Of a stretch of DNA of 64,000 nt, positions 28,064 to 36,419 are shown in pieces (the stretch's first letter is position 1; each line of letters starts with the position of its first letter). A program made the position numbers and the translations under genes. The stretch covers positions 62,001 to 126,000 of the forward strand of contig NZ_WQGO01000007.1 in the NCBI RefSeq assembly GCF_013034685.1, in the 5' to 3' direction. The notes beneath the pieces were generated by a model. It saw only the letters and a list, made by a program, of their open reading frames with translations. It did no database searches and was not told the origin of the DNA. This DNA comes from Ruegeria lacuscaerulensis. Lineage in GTDB: Bacteria > Pseudomonadota > Alphaproteobacteria > Rhodobacterales > Rhodobacteraceae.

Positions 28064-29457
28064 CAGTCCTTTGGACCAATCATCTGTTCGGGGCGGACAA
28101 CCGCGTCAAAGGTCGCCTCGTCCACGAAACCCAGCGCGATGGCCTCTTCTTTCAAAGTCGTGCTATTCTTGTGCGCGGTTTTGGCAACCTTAGTGGCGTT
28201 GTCATAGCCAATGGTGGGGGCCAGCGCTGTCACCAGCATCAGCGATTCCTTCATCAGCTTGTCGATGCGTGGTTCGTTGGCTTGGATGCCTAGTAGCATC
28301 CGTTCCGTAAAGCTGTCCGCAGCATCGCCCAGCAACTGGATGGATTGCAGCAGGTTGTAGGACATCATCGGGTTGTAGACGTTCAGTTCAAAATGACCCT
28401 GACTACCTGCGAATTTTATCGCGGCGTCATTGCCCATCACATGGGCTGCCACCTGGGTCAGTGCTTCGGCCTGAGTCGGGTTCACTTTACCGGGCATGAT
28501 GGACGAGCCGGGCTCATTCTCGGGCAGGATCAGTTCACCAAGGCCTGAACGAGGACCGGACCCCAAAAGCCTGATATCATTGGCGATCTTGTAGCAGCTA
28601 CCGGCAATTGTCGCCAAGGCGCCAGACAGGAATACCATGGCATCATGTGCGGCCAGCGCCTCGAACTTGTTTGGCGCGGTGACAAAGGGCAGGCCAGTGA
28701 TTTCTGCCATATTGGCTGCCACAGCCTCGCCCCATCCGTGCTGCGTGTTCAAACCGGTACCTACAGCTGTACCGCCTTGGGCCAACTCATAAATGCCGGG
28801 CATTGCAGCGTTTACACGTGCGATTCCCTGTCGGATTTGATGGGCATAGCCGCCAAATTCCTGGCCAAGCGTCAGCGGGGTCGCGTCTTGCGTATGGGTA
28901 CGGCCGATCTTGATGATATCTTTGAACTCATCCGCTTTCTGTTCCAGTCCACTGGCCAGCTTTTCCAGGCCGGGCAAGAGGACATCCCGAACGCTCATCG
29001 CGGTTGCGATATGCATGGCGGTTGGGAAGGTGTCGTTTGACGATTGCCCCATATTGCAGTGATCATTGGGATGCACCGGGTCCTTCGATCCGATTACGCC
29101 GCCGAGAATCTCGATGGCGCGGTTTGCAATCACCTCGTTCGAGTTCATGTTCGATTGGGTGCCGGAGCCGGTTTGCCACACTACTAGCGGGAAGTTGTCG
29201 TCGAACTTCCCTTCAAACACCTCGCCAGCCGCCTGAATTACCGCATCCGCAATCGTTGCGTCCAGTTTGCCGGTTGCCTTGTTCTGCATGGCGCAGGCTT
29301 TCTTGATCACCCCTAGCGCGCGCACGATGGCGACGGGCTGTTTTTCCCAGCCGATGGGAAAATTCATGATCGAGCGTTGCGTCTGCGCGCCCCAATACTT
29401 GTCTGAGGGAACCTCCAACGGGCCAAAGCTGTCGGATTCGGTGCGGGTCTGGGACAT
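28063..29457 (-). CDS. fumC: Class II fumarate hydratase
   Basis: FumC interconverts fumarate and malate in the TCA cycle. The 464-residue protein is full length and has the superfamily signature [11 protein letters not shown] (around residue 318). The substrate-site blocks [11 protein letters not shown] (around residue 138) and [10 protein letters not shown] (around residue 185) are intact. It is the oxygen-stable, iron-free type. It heads the fumC-DUF4169-RHH unit. Confidence 0.97.
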   Translation of the reverse strand: MSQTRTESDSFGPLEVPSDKYWGAQTQRSIMNFPIGWEKQPVAIVRALGVIKKACAMQNKATGKLDATIADAVIQAAGEVFEGKFDDNFPLVVWQTGSGTQSNMNSNEVIANRAIEILGGVIGSKDPVHPNDHCNMGQSSNDTFPTAMHIATAMSVRDVLLPGLEKLASGLEQKADEFKDIIKIGRTHTQDATPLTLGQEFGGYAHQIRQGIARVNAAMPGIYELAQGGTAVGTGLNTQHGWGEAVAANMAEITGLPFVTAPNKFEALAAHDAMVFLSGALATIAGSCYKIANDIRLLGSGPRSGLGELILPENEPGSSIMPGKVNPTQAEALTQVAAHVMGNDAAIKFAGSQGHFELNVYNPMMSYNLLQSIQLLGDAADSFTERMLLGIQANEPRIDKLMKESLMLVTALAPTIGYDNATKVAKTAHKNSTTLKEEAIALGFVDEATFDAVVRPEQMIGPKD

Positions 29458-29608
29458 CGGTCACTCCGTCTTGTATGCCGTTGCATGCCGTTTACGCACA
29501 ACTTTTGCATCATGCAATCGGCCAGTTGCGCGCACCATAAACTTAAGGTGGGCAAAGGTATAGATCGTGCCGGGTGTCATTTTCTTCTGTTAAACTTCAA
29601 ACGGACCA

Positions 29609-29636
29609 TTGTACGCGCCGGTAGGTGAGCTAGAAT
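29609..29636 (+). promoter_or_regulatory. Sigma-70-type promoter for the secreted hypothetical protein
   Basis: TTGTAC (29609-29614), a 16-nt spacer and TAGAAT (29631-29636) form a good housekeeping promoter. The GTG start of the downstream gene follows 27 nt after the -10. Confidence 0.6.
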
Positions 29637-29662
29637 AGTACATCATCATTTTGGAGGCTCAC

Positions 29663-30226
29663 GTGCTCCTACAAGTTCCGGTTCATTCCTTTAGACTTAT
29701 TGGCCTTATTGCAGGTTGGGTGGCGTTTTTTTCGGTCGTCGCATTGCCATCGCATGCTGCTGAGATCACGCCCTTTGTCGGTGACTATGTAGGTTCGGCC
29801 AATATGGTTGATCAGGATGGCACCGAAACCCCAAGGGACATGAGCGTTTCGATCCAAGAGAACAAAAACGGATTCAATGTCAGTTGGAAAACGACGACCT
29901 ACAAGCATGACGGGCGCGTGAAAGAGCAGGCCTTCTCGATCGACTTCAACCCCTCTGAGCGATCTGATGTTTTCTCGGCCGCGATGCGCCGAAACGTTTT
30001 CGGGCACGAAGTGCCGTTGGACCCGATGCAAGGCGAGCCATTCGTCTGGGGCCGCATCATGGGCGACACCCTGACCGTGTTTTCGTTGTTTATTGATGAA
30101 AACGGTGGATACGAGCTGCAGCAGTTCGACCGCACCCTGGCGGAGGGTGGGCTTGATCTATCCTTTTCCCGGTTTCGCAACGGGATCAAGTCTCGCTCGG
30201 TCGAGACCTTCCTGAAAAAACAATAA
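29663..30226 (+). CDS. Secreted hypothetical protein
   Basis: I do not recognise the family. The 187-residue protein begins with a signal peptide (hydrophobic residues about 12-33) ending in SHA-AE, a typical cleavage site. The mature part is about 155 residues, beta-rich in appearance, with FVGDYVGSANM at its start and a repeated pattern of short polar strands. I use GTG as start because GGAGG lies 5 nt upstream; an earlier TTG has no such site. The protein is likely periplasmic. No partner is visible. Confidence 0.72.
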   Translation: MLLQVPVHSFRLIGLIAGWVAFFSVVALPSHAAEITPFVGDYVGSANMVDQDGTETPRDMSVSIQENKNGFNVSWKTTTYKHDGRVKEQAFSIDFNPSERSDVFSAAMRRNVFGHEVPLDPMQGEPFVWGRIMGDTLTVFSLFIDENGGYELQQFDRTLAEGGLDLSFSRFRNGIKSRSVETFLKKQ

Positions 30227-30237
30227 TCCCGACAGGG

Positions 30238-30699
30238 TTACTTCCGGAAACTGTCTAGCGACACGACATCAGCGTCATGATGCTCGTCCTGCTCGGCCTC
30301 GATTTCAATCGGCGCCTCTGCTATCGGTACCTCATCGTCCTCATCTTCGGCGCTTTCAAAACGCAGTCCGAATTCGACAGAAGGATCGACGAAAGTTTTG
30401 ATCGCAACATACGGAATATACAGCGGTTCCGGAGCATCACCGAAGTTCAGCGTAATTGCAAAACCCGAGTCTCCGACTTCGAGATTTTCGAACCAGTGCT
30501 GCATGACGATCGTCATCTCTTCTGGATATCGCTCGCGCAGCCAATCGGCCATTTCAACGCCGTTCTGGCGCGTGTCGAAAGTAATAAAGAAATGATGCGC
30601 TCCGGGAAGACCGTTTTCAGAAACGCTGGTCAGAACCGTTTTGATCAGCCCGCGCATGGCGGTGTGCATCAGGTTCCCGTAATCAATGTCCTGCGACAT
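30238..30699 (-). CDS. sspB: SspB family ClpXP adaptor
   Basis: SspB delivers ssrA-tagged proteins to ClpXP. The 153-residue protein has the N-terminal folded domain (AMRGLIKTVLTSV, HHFFITFDT, MTIVMQHWFENL) and an acidic linker ending in VVSLDSFRK, where the C-terminal peptide should bind ClpX. This is the alphaproteobacterial type. Its partner tag is encoded by ssrA in the same window, about 2.1 kb away. Confidence 0.93.
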   Translation of the reverse strand: MSQDIDYGNLMHTAMRGLIKTVLTSVSENGLPGAHHFFITFDTRQNGVEMADWLRERYPEEMTIVMQHWFENLEVGDSGFAITLNFGDAPEPLYIPYVAIKTFVDPSVEFGLRFESAEDEDDEVPIAEAPIEIEAEQDEHHDADVVSLDSFRK

Positions 30700-30775
30700 G
30701 TGTCATCCTCAAATATGGTGCCCTTCAGCATAAGGGATTCCATTGGAAACGAAAGACCGAGAGTCGCGGGATTGT

Positions 30776-32029
30776 TCAAAGAAAATACGTTCCGACACCG
30801 GCTATGGCCATCAGGGCCAATGTCTTTCCCATGCCGAATTTGAATCGAAATATCAACACTCCAGCGAACACAGTTAATATCAGGGCGGAGATATTGAGCG
30901 TATTTGAAGCGGGCCAGGGCAAACGAACAAGCCCCCACGCTATCTCTGTCACGTCCGTGAAAAAAACATGCAAGGCAAACCAAAGAGAAAGGTTGAGAAT
31001 CACACCCACAACTGCCGCCGTTGTGCCATGCAATGCGGCTGAAAGGCCGGGTCTGGCGGCCAGCTGGTCCAAGTATGGTGCGGTCAGGAATATCCACAGG
31101 AAACACGGCACGAATGTAGCCCAAAGTGCAACGATTCCCGCGGCCAACGCCAACGGCAATCCTGCCGTTGTTTGTCCGGTCAGCATGGCGACGAATTGGG
31201 TAACAAGGATAAGCGGGCCCGGGGTCGTTTCAGCCAAACCCAATGCGTCGATCATCTGGTTGGTTGTGATCCACTCGTATCTTTGGACGACGGTTTGCGT
31301 CATATACGCAAGAACGGCATATGCGCCACCAAATGTGACTACTGCCAAACGGGCGAAAAACCAACCCAGATCGCTTAACAGTTTAGCGCCCGCAATGCTG
31401 AGGAGAAACAAAGGTGTCAGCCACAGAGTGATCCAAATCAGACAGGTGCGCACAGGGTTAGTTTGGGGCGAGGAAATGCCCGATACGGAAGACTGGCCCC
31501 CATCAAGCCGTAGATACCCCCAAACCGCGGCACTCAGAATAATGACAGGAAAGGGCAGTTGCAGTGCGAAGATGGTCAGAAAACCGAACAGGGCGATAAG
31601 TTTGCTTTCGCCACTGGTCAACGCGCGGCGTGACAGATTGCGCAATGCTTGAATGACAATGACGATGACTGTTGCCTTCACTCCTAGAAAGCCCGCTTGG
31701 ACGAAAGGAAGGTCACCAAACCGAGCATAAAGCCAAACCAAAGCGCCAATCACTATGGCACCCGGCAGTACAAATAGGGTGCCGGCAATCAAACCGCCGG
31801 GCACGCCGCGCAAACGCCAGCCGGCATAGGTGGCCAACTGCATTGCCTCGGGGCCGGGAAGCAACATGCATAGTGACAGCGCCTGCAGGTAGGTGTGTTC
31901 ATCCAACCAAGGGCGTTTTTCGACCAGTTCTTCGTGCATCAATGAGATTTGCGCCGCGGGTCCGCCAAAAGATAGCAGGCCAATACGTCCAAAAACACGG
32001 ATCAACTCGGGGACCGAAGGGGGCGTCAT
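30776..32029 (-). CDS. chrA: Chromate transporter, ChrA family
   Basis: This 417-residue membrane protein has the two homologous CHR domains. The N-terminal one opens GLLSFGGPAAQISLMHEELVE and contains LLPGPEAMQLATYAG. The second contains FGGAYAVLAYM and GLAETTPGPLILV. It belongs to the chromate/sulfate exporter family. No other metal-resistance gene is adjacent, so chromate export as the physiological job is inferred. Confidence 0.92.
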   Translation of the reverse strand: MTPPSVPELIRVFGRIGLLSFGGPAAQISLMHEELVEKRPWLDEHTYLQALSLCMLLPGPEAMQLATYAGWRLRGVPGGLIAGTLFVLPGAIVIGALVWLYARFGDLPFVQAGFLGVKATVIVIVIQALRNLSRRALTSGESKLIALFGFLTIFALQLPFPVIILSAAVWGYLRLDGGQSSVSGISSPQTNPVRTCLIWITLWLTPLFLLSIAGAKLLSDLGWFFARLAVVTFGGAYAVLAYMTQTVVQRYEWITTNQMIDALGLAETTPGPLILVTQFVAMLTGQTTAGLPLALAAGIVALWATFVPCFLWIFLTAPYLDQLAARPGLSAALHGTTAAVVGVILNLSLWFALHVFFTDVTEIAWGLVRLPWPASNTLNISALILTVFAGVLIFRFKFGMGKTLALMAIAGVGTYFL

Positions 32030-32322
32030 CTGGTTCTGTCCATGAAAACGGCTAGGTATTGCGCTGACGTCAAACGACAGCTGCTGCGAGCAATTCCACT
32101 TTCAGTGCGCGAAGTTTGGTCCAAGCAACGAAGAGTTACGGCGGGAATATTGCGTTTTTGTCTTTGGAATACATTCAGAATAGGTTGAATAGGGCACGGC
32201 ATGTCACTTGCCTCAGGTACGACCACGCGAAGCTTGGGGTTGCCCCATCACGGGTGTTCGCGACCTGACCCTCTGCCTGTTGCTAACGCGCATCAGACAA
32301 ACGGGTCAAGCGCCCTGCAAAA

Positions 32323-32754
32323 CTATACCCAATCCAACCGCTGCCCGGTCATGCAAACAGGCAATGTATCCTTTGGGAACTGTCCTAATTGCTCGAAAAG
32401 CGAGATGAAGTCGAATTGGTTATATGCCTCAACCATTTTGTCGCCGCGAAAGCGCGCGACGACCTGACCCGTCACCTCAACCGGGGCACCATTGTCAGCC
32501 CGAGAGGTTTGAACGTGCAAAATACTGGACACCCAATCGCCGTTCTCGATGGTCTTACGTACATCAATTGAGATTTCTCCCAAGATATGGCGAAAAGCCA
32601 TGACTAAATCACGAAAGTCGTCGGCACCGACCTGCATCTCGGGGATTAATCCCTCGGCTGCTGTGTCAGGCGTAAAATACCGATCAATCGCATCGGTGTT
32701 GCCGTTTTCCCAAACTTCGGAATACCACTCACGTAGGATCTCTGCATGTGACAT
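32323..32754 (-). CDS. NTF2/SnoaL-like ester cyclase family protein
   Basis: This 143-residue protein has the cone-shaped NTF2-like fold signature: an N-terminal helix (EILREWYSEVWENG), DRYFTPD, then the strands QVVARFRGDKMVEAYNQFD at the C-terminal half. It resembles the SnoaL-like group, often called ester cyclases or epoxide-hydrolase-like. No catalytic role can be assigned. I choose the ATG with a GGAGAG site 7 nt upstream over an ATG nine codons earlier. The 293 nt between this gene and chrA show no gene. Confidence 0.75.
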   Translation of the reverse strand: MSHAEILREWYSEVWENGNTDAIDRYFTPDTAAEGLIPEMQVGADDFRDLVMAFRHILGEISIDVRKTIENGDWVSSILHVQTSRADNGAPVEVTGQVVARFRGDKMVEAYNQFDFISLFEQLGQFPKDTLPVCMTGQRLDWV

Positions 32755-32837
32755 CTCAGCTCTCCTGTCTTGCTGGAACAAAGATGAGCAAAAGGAGTGA
32801 ACAAACTCTGAACACTGCAGATAAAATGAGGTGGAGA

Positions 32838-33146
32838 AATGCAGGTTTCTGTTGCCAGGTACCTGCGAACCCCGCCTTACGCGGCTAGGCGCAAGGACTT
32901 AAGTTTCGGTCTTGTTACTGCTTACGCAGCAACTGCAACCGGAGCACGATTGTCGTTTGCAATTGTACTAGTTTCGCCGATAACGGTGGCAGACAGCCGA
33001 GACAAAGCTAACCCCTTTAGACGTTCGTCGATCCTATTTCGGCCCCGAAATCCTCAAACGAAGGATGATTGGTGGAGCCGCCGGGTACCGCCCCCGGGTC
33101 CGATCCGCTTATTACGAGCGCGTTTATGTCCATAGTCCCGAGGGAC
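32838..33146 (-). ncRNA. ssrA: Permuted two-piece tmRNA
   Basis: On the minus strand the acceptor piece comes first, ending in CGGCTCC plus ACCA at 33070. A short spacer (33047-33069) with an ATCCT/AGGAT hairpin follows. The coding piece starts GGGGCCG at 33046. The two ends form a 7-bp acceptor stem with a G-U pair at position 3, the alanine identity element. The tag frame (32922-32960) encodes ANDNRAPVAVAA and stops in TAA. The order acceptor-spacer-coding is the circular permutation known in alphaproteobacteria. The 3' end of the coding piece is approximate. It rescues stalled ribosomes and works with SspB/ClpXP. Confidence 0.94.
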
Positions 33147-33152
33147 ACATCT

Positions 33153-33181
33153 TATATAGGTGAGGGACGTCGGGGATGCAA
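33153..33181 (-). promoter_or_regulatory. Promoter of ssrA
   Basis: TTGCAT (33181-33176), a 17-nt spacer and TATATA (33158-33153) give a good sigma-70-type promoter. The start would fall near 33146, just before the hairpin GTCCC/GGGAC of the acceptor piece. Confidence 0.7.
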
Positions 33182-33221
33182 TTGTTCAGTTTTAGAGCGT
33201 GTATTACATAATTACAGTTGC

Positions 33222-33584
33222 TTACGGTGCTTTATTCAAGTTCGCCACTATCAACCACAGCGCAAGTACCGCTTCGATTCCGCCAAAAGTCAGGGCCTTG
33301 ACCAAAGGCGGATTGTCCAGAATGACCGACAAGAACCGACCAAGTGCTGCGCCCGCATAGACCACGCCCAGCATCGCATAGGCCATTGGCGCATTAAGCC
33401 ATATGACCGCTATTCCCGTCACAACAAACAATCCGCCAACCGAGGCGCGCATCTCGCTCAGCCCCATGGTGCTGTTGGTCGGGGCCAGATCCAGCGCGTT
33501 GGCGGTATAGGCCGGAGCCAGAAAGCCGAACAATCCAAAGCCGATGGTCAGCACGGCCGCAATGATATTCAGGACGGATACCAT
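33222..33584 (-). CDS. Small membrane protein, DUF4345-like
   Basis: This 120-residue protein has four hydrophobic segments (starting NIIAAVLTIGFGLFGFLAP, then GLFVVTGIAVIWL, YAMLGVVYAGAALG and GIEAVLALWLIVA). The pattern resembles DUF4345. I start at the ATG with AGAGGA upstream; an earlier ATG would overlap the regulator gene. It lies 10 nt after the FadR-type regulator and is probably co-transcribed with it. Its function is unknown. Confidence 0.72.
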   Translation of the reverse strand: MVSVLNIIAAVLTIGFGLFGFLAPAYTANALDLAPTNSTMGLSEMRASVGGLFVVTGIAVIWLNAPMAYAMLGVVYAGAALGRFLSVILDNPPLVKALTFGGIEAVLALWLIVANLNKAP

Positions 33585-33594
33585 CAGATCCTCT

Positions 33595-34326
33595 CTAAGC
33601 TGGTTTGCGTCGCTGTTCCGCGACATCATGGGCCAGTTTTCGTGTGTATTTTTCAAGCTTTACGAGGCTCTCTTCAACCACGTCTGCATCGCCGTTTTCC
33701 AGGCCGTCGGCAATCTGGCTGTGCAGCGAAATGATTTCCTCGCGGGACCGGGCGGTGAAGGTGATCATGTTCATCAGTGGCTGCATCGCTTCGACCGCAC
33801 CCGCCAACTGGTAGGACAACACAGGGTTTCCTGCGCCGTCGACCAGGGCACGGTGGAAGGCCACATCTGACGCGCAGAAAGCTTCATCGGTCAGGCCCGG
33901 CTGCGCTTGACGAAAGATCTCGGCCCGCATGGTGGCCAGTTGATCGGCCGTGCGCCGTTGGGCCGACAACCGGGCGCAGGCGCGTTCCAAGGCGTAGCGC
34001 GCCTCGCAGGCGGTGTCGAAACTGACCGTGTTCATGGACAACAACAGTGTCGACGTAGTGATTTGCTGGGAATAGGCGTCCTCAAAGCTTAACCGATTGA
34101 CAAAAGCACCGCCGGTCGCGCCCCGTTGCGTGCGGATCAGAGACTGCGCAGCTAGCCGCTTCAAGGCCTCGCGCACCGTCGGGCGCGACACCTGAAATTG
34201 GTCGGCCAACTCTGCCTCGGACGGCAAACGCTCATCAACGATCAACTGACCCGAAACGATGGCATCGCGGATCGCCTGCGCAATCTGCGCGGACAGGTCG
34301 GCAGGCTTCTGAGGATCGATTTTCAT
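33595..34326 (-). CDS. FadR-subfamily GntR transcriptional regulator
   Basis: The 243-residue protein has an N-terminal winged helix (LPSEAELADQFQVSRPTVREAL, recognition helix around residues 44-56) and a C-terminal FCD helical domain with histidine and acidic residues for metal or carboxylate ligand. It is divergent from the DUF2182-DUF1326-DinB-dmdA operon. Tandem GTCTGAC sites lie in the shared promoter gap. It is a candidate regulator of that operon; a dedicated regulator next to dmdA (DmdR) is known in Ruegeria, so it could be the equivalent. Confidence 0.88.
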   Translation of the reverse strand: MKIDPQKPADLSAQIAQAIRDAIVSGQLIVDERLPSEAELADQFQVSRPTVREALKRLAAQSLIRTQRGATGGAFVNRLSFEDAYSQQITTSTLLLSMNTVSFDTACEARYALERACARLSAQRRTADQLATMRAEIFRQAQPGLTDEAFCASDVAFHRALVDGAGNPVLSYQLAGAVEAMQPLMNMITFTARSREEIISLHSQIADGLENGDADVVEESLVKLEKYTRKLAHDVAEQRRKPA

Positions 34327-34356
34327 ATTCCGGCACCTATTGGTACGTTTTTATTT

Positions 34357-34382
34357 GTCTGACATTTAAAAGTCTGACATTT
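34357..34382. promoter_or_regulatory. Tandem GntR/FadR-type operator candidates
   Basis: GTCTGACATTT occurs twice, at 34357-34367 and 34372-34382, with a period of 15. The core GTC-T-GAC is a small palindrome like those bound by FadR-subfamily GntR regulators (GTC-N-GAC). The sites lie between the divergent regulator and the DUF2182 gene. Confidence 0.55.
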
Positions 34383-34412
34383 GAATTGCAAGGACTGAGT
34401 CGGGAGGGACAA

Positions 34413-35204
34413 GTGAGTCGCGCAGTTCTCCGTAACGGGTTTTGGCTGGGGTTTTACGCTCTGATCCTGTGGGCGTGGTGGATGATGTTCACCATGAGCC
34501 GCGCAATGGACCTGGACTGGATCGGCCGTCCGGGTCCGATGGGACAGGCCATGGCCGCGATGGATCCGCGGATGGACATGTATATGCCGATGGCCGAGTT
34601 CGGCCCCTTGTTCTGGATGTGGGCAATCATGATGGCTGCGATGATGCTGCCGACATTGGTTCCGACCCTGCGCAGCTATGACGACCTGATCCGCAGCGCC
34701 AATGGCACGCGGGCAGGGTGGCTGGGCGTGCTGTCCGGTTACTTCGCTGTTTGGGTCGGGTTTGCTGCACTTATCACGGCTGTCCAACTGGCGCTGTTGT
34801 TCGGTGGCGTGGTTGACATGCTGGGCATCCCCAAATCGACGTTCTTATCCGGCGCTTTGATGATCGCAGTGGGCGCATTTCAATTCACCCGAGCTAAAGA
34901 GGTCTGCCACGGCGTCTGCCATGCGCCAATGAGTTATTTTCTGGGCCATTGGAAAACCGGATTTACTGGCGGACTGCGGATGGGGCTTGGACTTGGCGCA
35001 TTCTGCGTCGGCTGTTGCTGGGGGTTCATGGCGCTTGGTTTTGTTGGTGGCGTCATGAGCTTGTTGTGGATGGGTATTGCGACTTTCTTCATGGTTCTCG
35101 AAAAACTGCCTCAGATCGGGCACGCGATCACGCGTCCGCTGGGGTTTGCTTTGATCGCGGGCGGCGCTCTGCTGCTCATCTATCCCTTTGCTTACGGAGG
35201 ATAA
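34413..35204 (+). CDS. DUF2182 integral membrane protein
   Basis: This 263-residue protein matches DUF2182, described as a predicted metal-binding membrane protein. It has about six hydrophobic segments and many methionines near the first periplasmic loop (MSRAMDLDW, MDPRMDMYMPMAEFG). Cysteine and histidine residues occur in KEVCHGVCHAPM (around residue 170) and CVGCCWG (around residue 198). The GTG start has a GGGAGGG site 4 nt upstream. It is four nt before the DUF1326 gene. The pairing of these two families suggests a shared metal-related job, which is inferred. Confidence 0.82.
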   Translation: MSRAVLRNGFWLGFYALILWAWWMMFTMSRAMDLDWIGRPGPMGQAMAAMDPRMDMYMPMAEFGPLFWMWAIMMAAMMLPTLVPTLRSYDDLIRSANGTRAGWLGVLSGYFAVWVGFAALITAVQLALLFGGVVDMLGIPKSTFLSGALMIAVGAFQFTRAKEVCHGVCHAPMSYFLGHWKTGFTGGLRMGLGLGAFCVGCCWGFMALGFVGGVMSLLWMGIATFFMVLEKLPQIGHAITRPLGFALIAGGALLLIYPFAYGG

Positions 35205-35208
35205 GCTG

Positions 35209-35913
35209 ATGGCTAAAAACAGAAAAACAGATTCGGACCGCTTGCCGATCAGTCAACGAATCGACAGCCGTATGCCCAACCCCAAACGGCGCGAGATGAG
35301 CCCAACCAACTGGGCCATCAAAGGTGAACTGATCCTGAATTGTTCCTGTGACGTGTTCTGTCCCTGTGTGGTCTCGCTGGGCGCGCATCCTCCGACTGAG
35401 GGGCACTGTCATGCATGGATGGGCGTCATCATCGACGAAGGTCATTTCGAGGGCGAGGACCTGTCGGGACTGAATGTAGGCCTTCTGGTGGATATCCCGG
35501 GCCGTATGGGTGAGGGCCAGTGGAAGGTCGCGGCTTATGTGGATGAACGCGCCAGCGGGAAAGCCTATAACGGTTTGCTGCAAATCTTCAGCGGGCAGGC
35601 GGGCGGCACCACCGGGCTGTTCACCATGCTGGTCAGTGAGATCATCGGGGCAGAGCGCGCTCCGGTCGTCATCGAACGCGACGGCACCAAGCGGCGTATC
35701 GTGATCGGCCGAAAAATTCAGGGCGAAATTGAAATGATGGCGGGCAAGGATCCGGATCACCCAGTGATGGTCTCGAACTCGAAATACTGGATGGGGCCGG
35801 ACATCATTGTGGCGCGTGGCACCAAATCCAAGGTGCGGGACTATGGCCGGGTGTGGGATTTTGGTGGTAAATCGGCCGAGATTTGCCCAATCGACTGGCA
35901 TGGACCCAAGTGA
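35209..35913 (+). CDS. DUF1326 domain protein
   Basis: This 234-residue cytoplasmic-looking protein has the family's cysteine-rich motif NCSCDVFCPC (around residue 46) and then GHCHAWMGV, a plausible metal site. The remainder is a DUF1326 fold with repeated short strands (GLLVDIPGRMGEGQW). Its stop overlaps the DinB start (TGATG) and it starts 4 nt after DUF2182, so translation is coupled. The function is unknown. Confidence 0.83.
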   Translation: MAKNRKTDSDRLPISQRIDSRMPNPKRREMSPTNWAIKGELILNCSCDVFCPCVVSLGAHPPTEGHCHAWMGVIIDEGHFEGEDLSGLNVGLLVDIPGRMGEGQWKVAAYVDERASGKAYNGLLQIFSGQAGGTTGLFTMLVSEIIGAERAPVVIERDGTKRRIVIGRKIQGEIEMMAGKDPDHPVMVSNSKYWMGPDIIVARGTKSKVRDYGRVWDFGGKSAEICPIDWHGPK

Positions 35914-36419
35914 TGATCACCGCGGCTTATGCGCAGGAGATGGCGCGCTATAATCGCTGGCAGAACTGTCAGTTGAAAGAGTTCTTTAGCGCACTCACCA
36001 CCGAGGAATTGAACCGTGAGCGCGGAGCGTTTTTTGGGTCGATTCTTGGGACGGCCAATCATCTGCTTTGGGGTGACTGGATATGGATGTCACGTTTCGA
36101 CGGAGGCGAAGGACCCGACGGTGGCATTCCGGAAAGCACAGCGATCTGTGCTGATGACGATGAGTGGGTGGTGTTGCGTGACGTTGTTGATGCCCGGATA
36201 GAAGGTTGGGTCGCCAGCCTGAAGGATGAGGCGTTGTCAGGGCCCTTCACATGGTTTTCAGCGGCAAAACAAGCCGATGTCACGAAGCCCTACGCGCAAT
36301 GTGTAATGCATTTCTTCAACCATCAGACACACCACCGGGGTCAAATTCATAAAATGTTGACCGAGACCGGATCGGCAGCGCCGGTCAGCGATCTGGTCTT
36401 CTTACCGCAGGAGGGATGA
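35913..36419 (+). CDS. DinB family protein
   Basis: This 168-residue four-helix-bundle protein has the metal-binding histidines of the DinB/YfiT group in ANHLLWGDW (around residue 48) and HFFNHQTHHRGQ (around residue 133). Members often act as thiol-dependent transferases (mycothiol, bacillithiol or glutathione-like), though the role here is not known. The gene overlaps DUF1326 by one base and ends immediately before dmdA with no gap. Confidence 0.88.
   Translation: MITAAYAQEMARYNRWQNCQLKEFFSALTTEELNRERGAFFGSILGTANHLLWGDWIWMSRFDGGEGPDGGIPESTAICADDDEWVVLRDVVDARIEGWVASLKDEALSGPFTWFSAAKQADVTKPYAQCVMHFFNHQTHHRGQIHKMLTETGSAAPVSDLVFLPQEG

Noticed and set aside
32839-33734. Plus-strand open frames across the ssrA region
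   Set aside because: They run through the tmRNA and into the antisense of neighbouring genes; the tmRNA evidence is far stronger.
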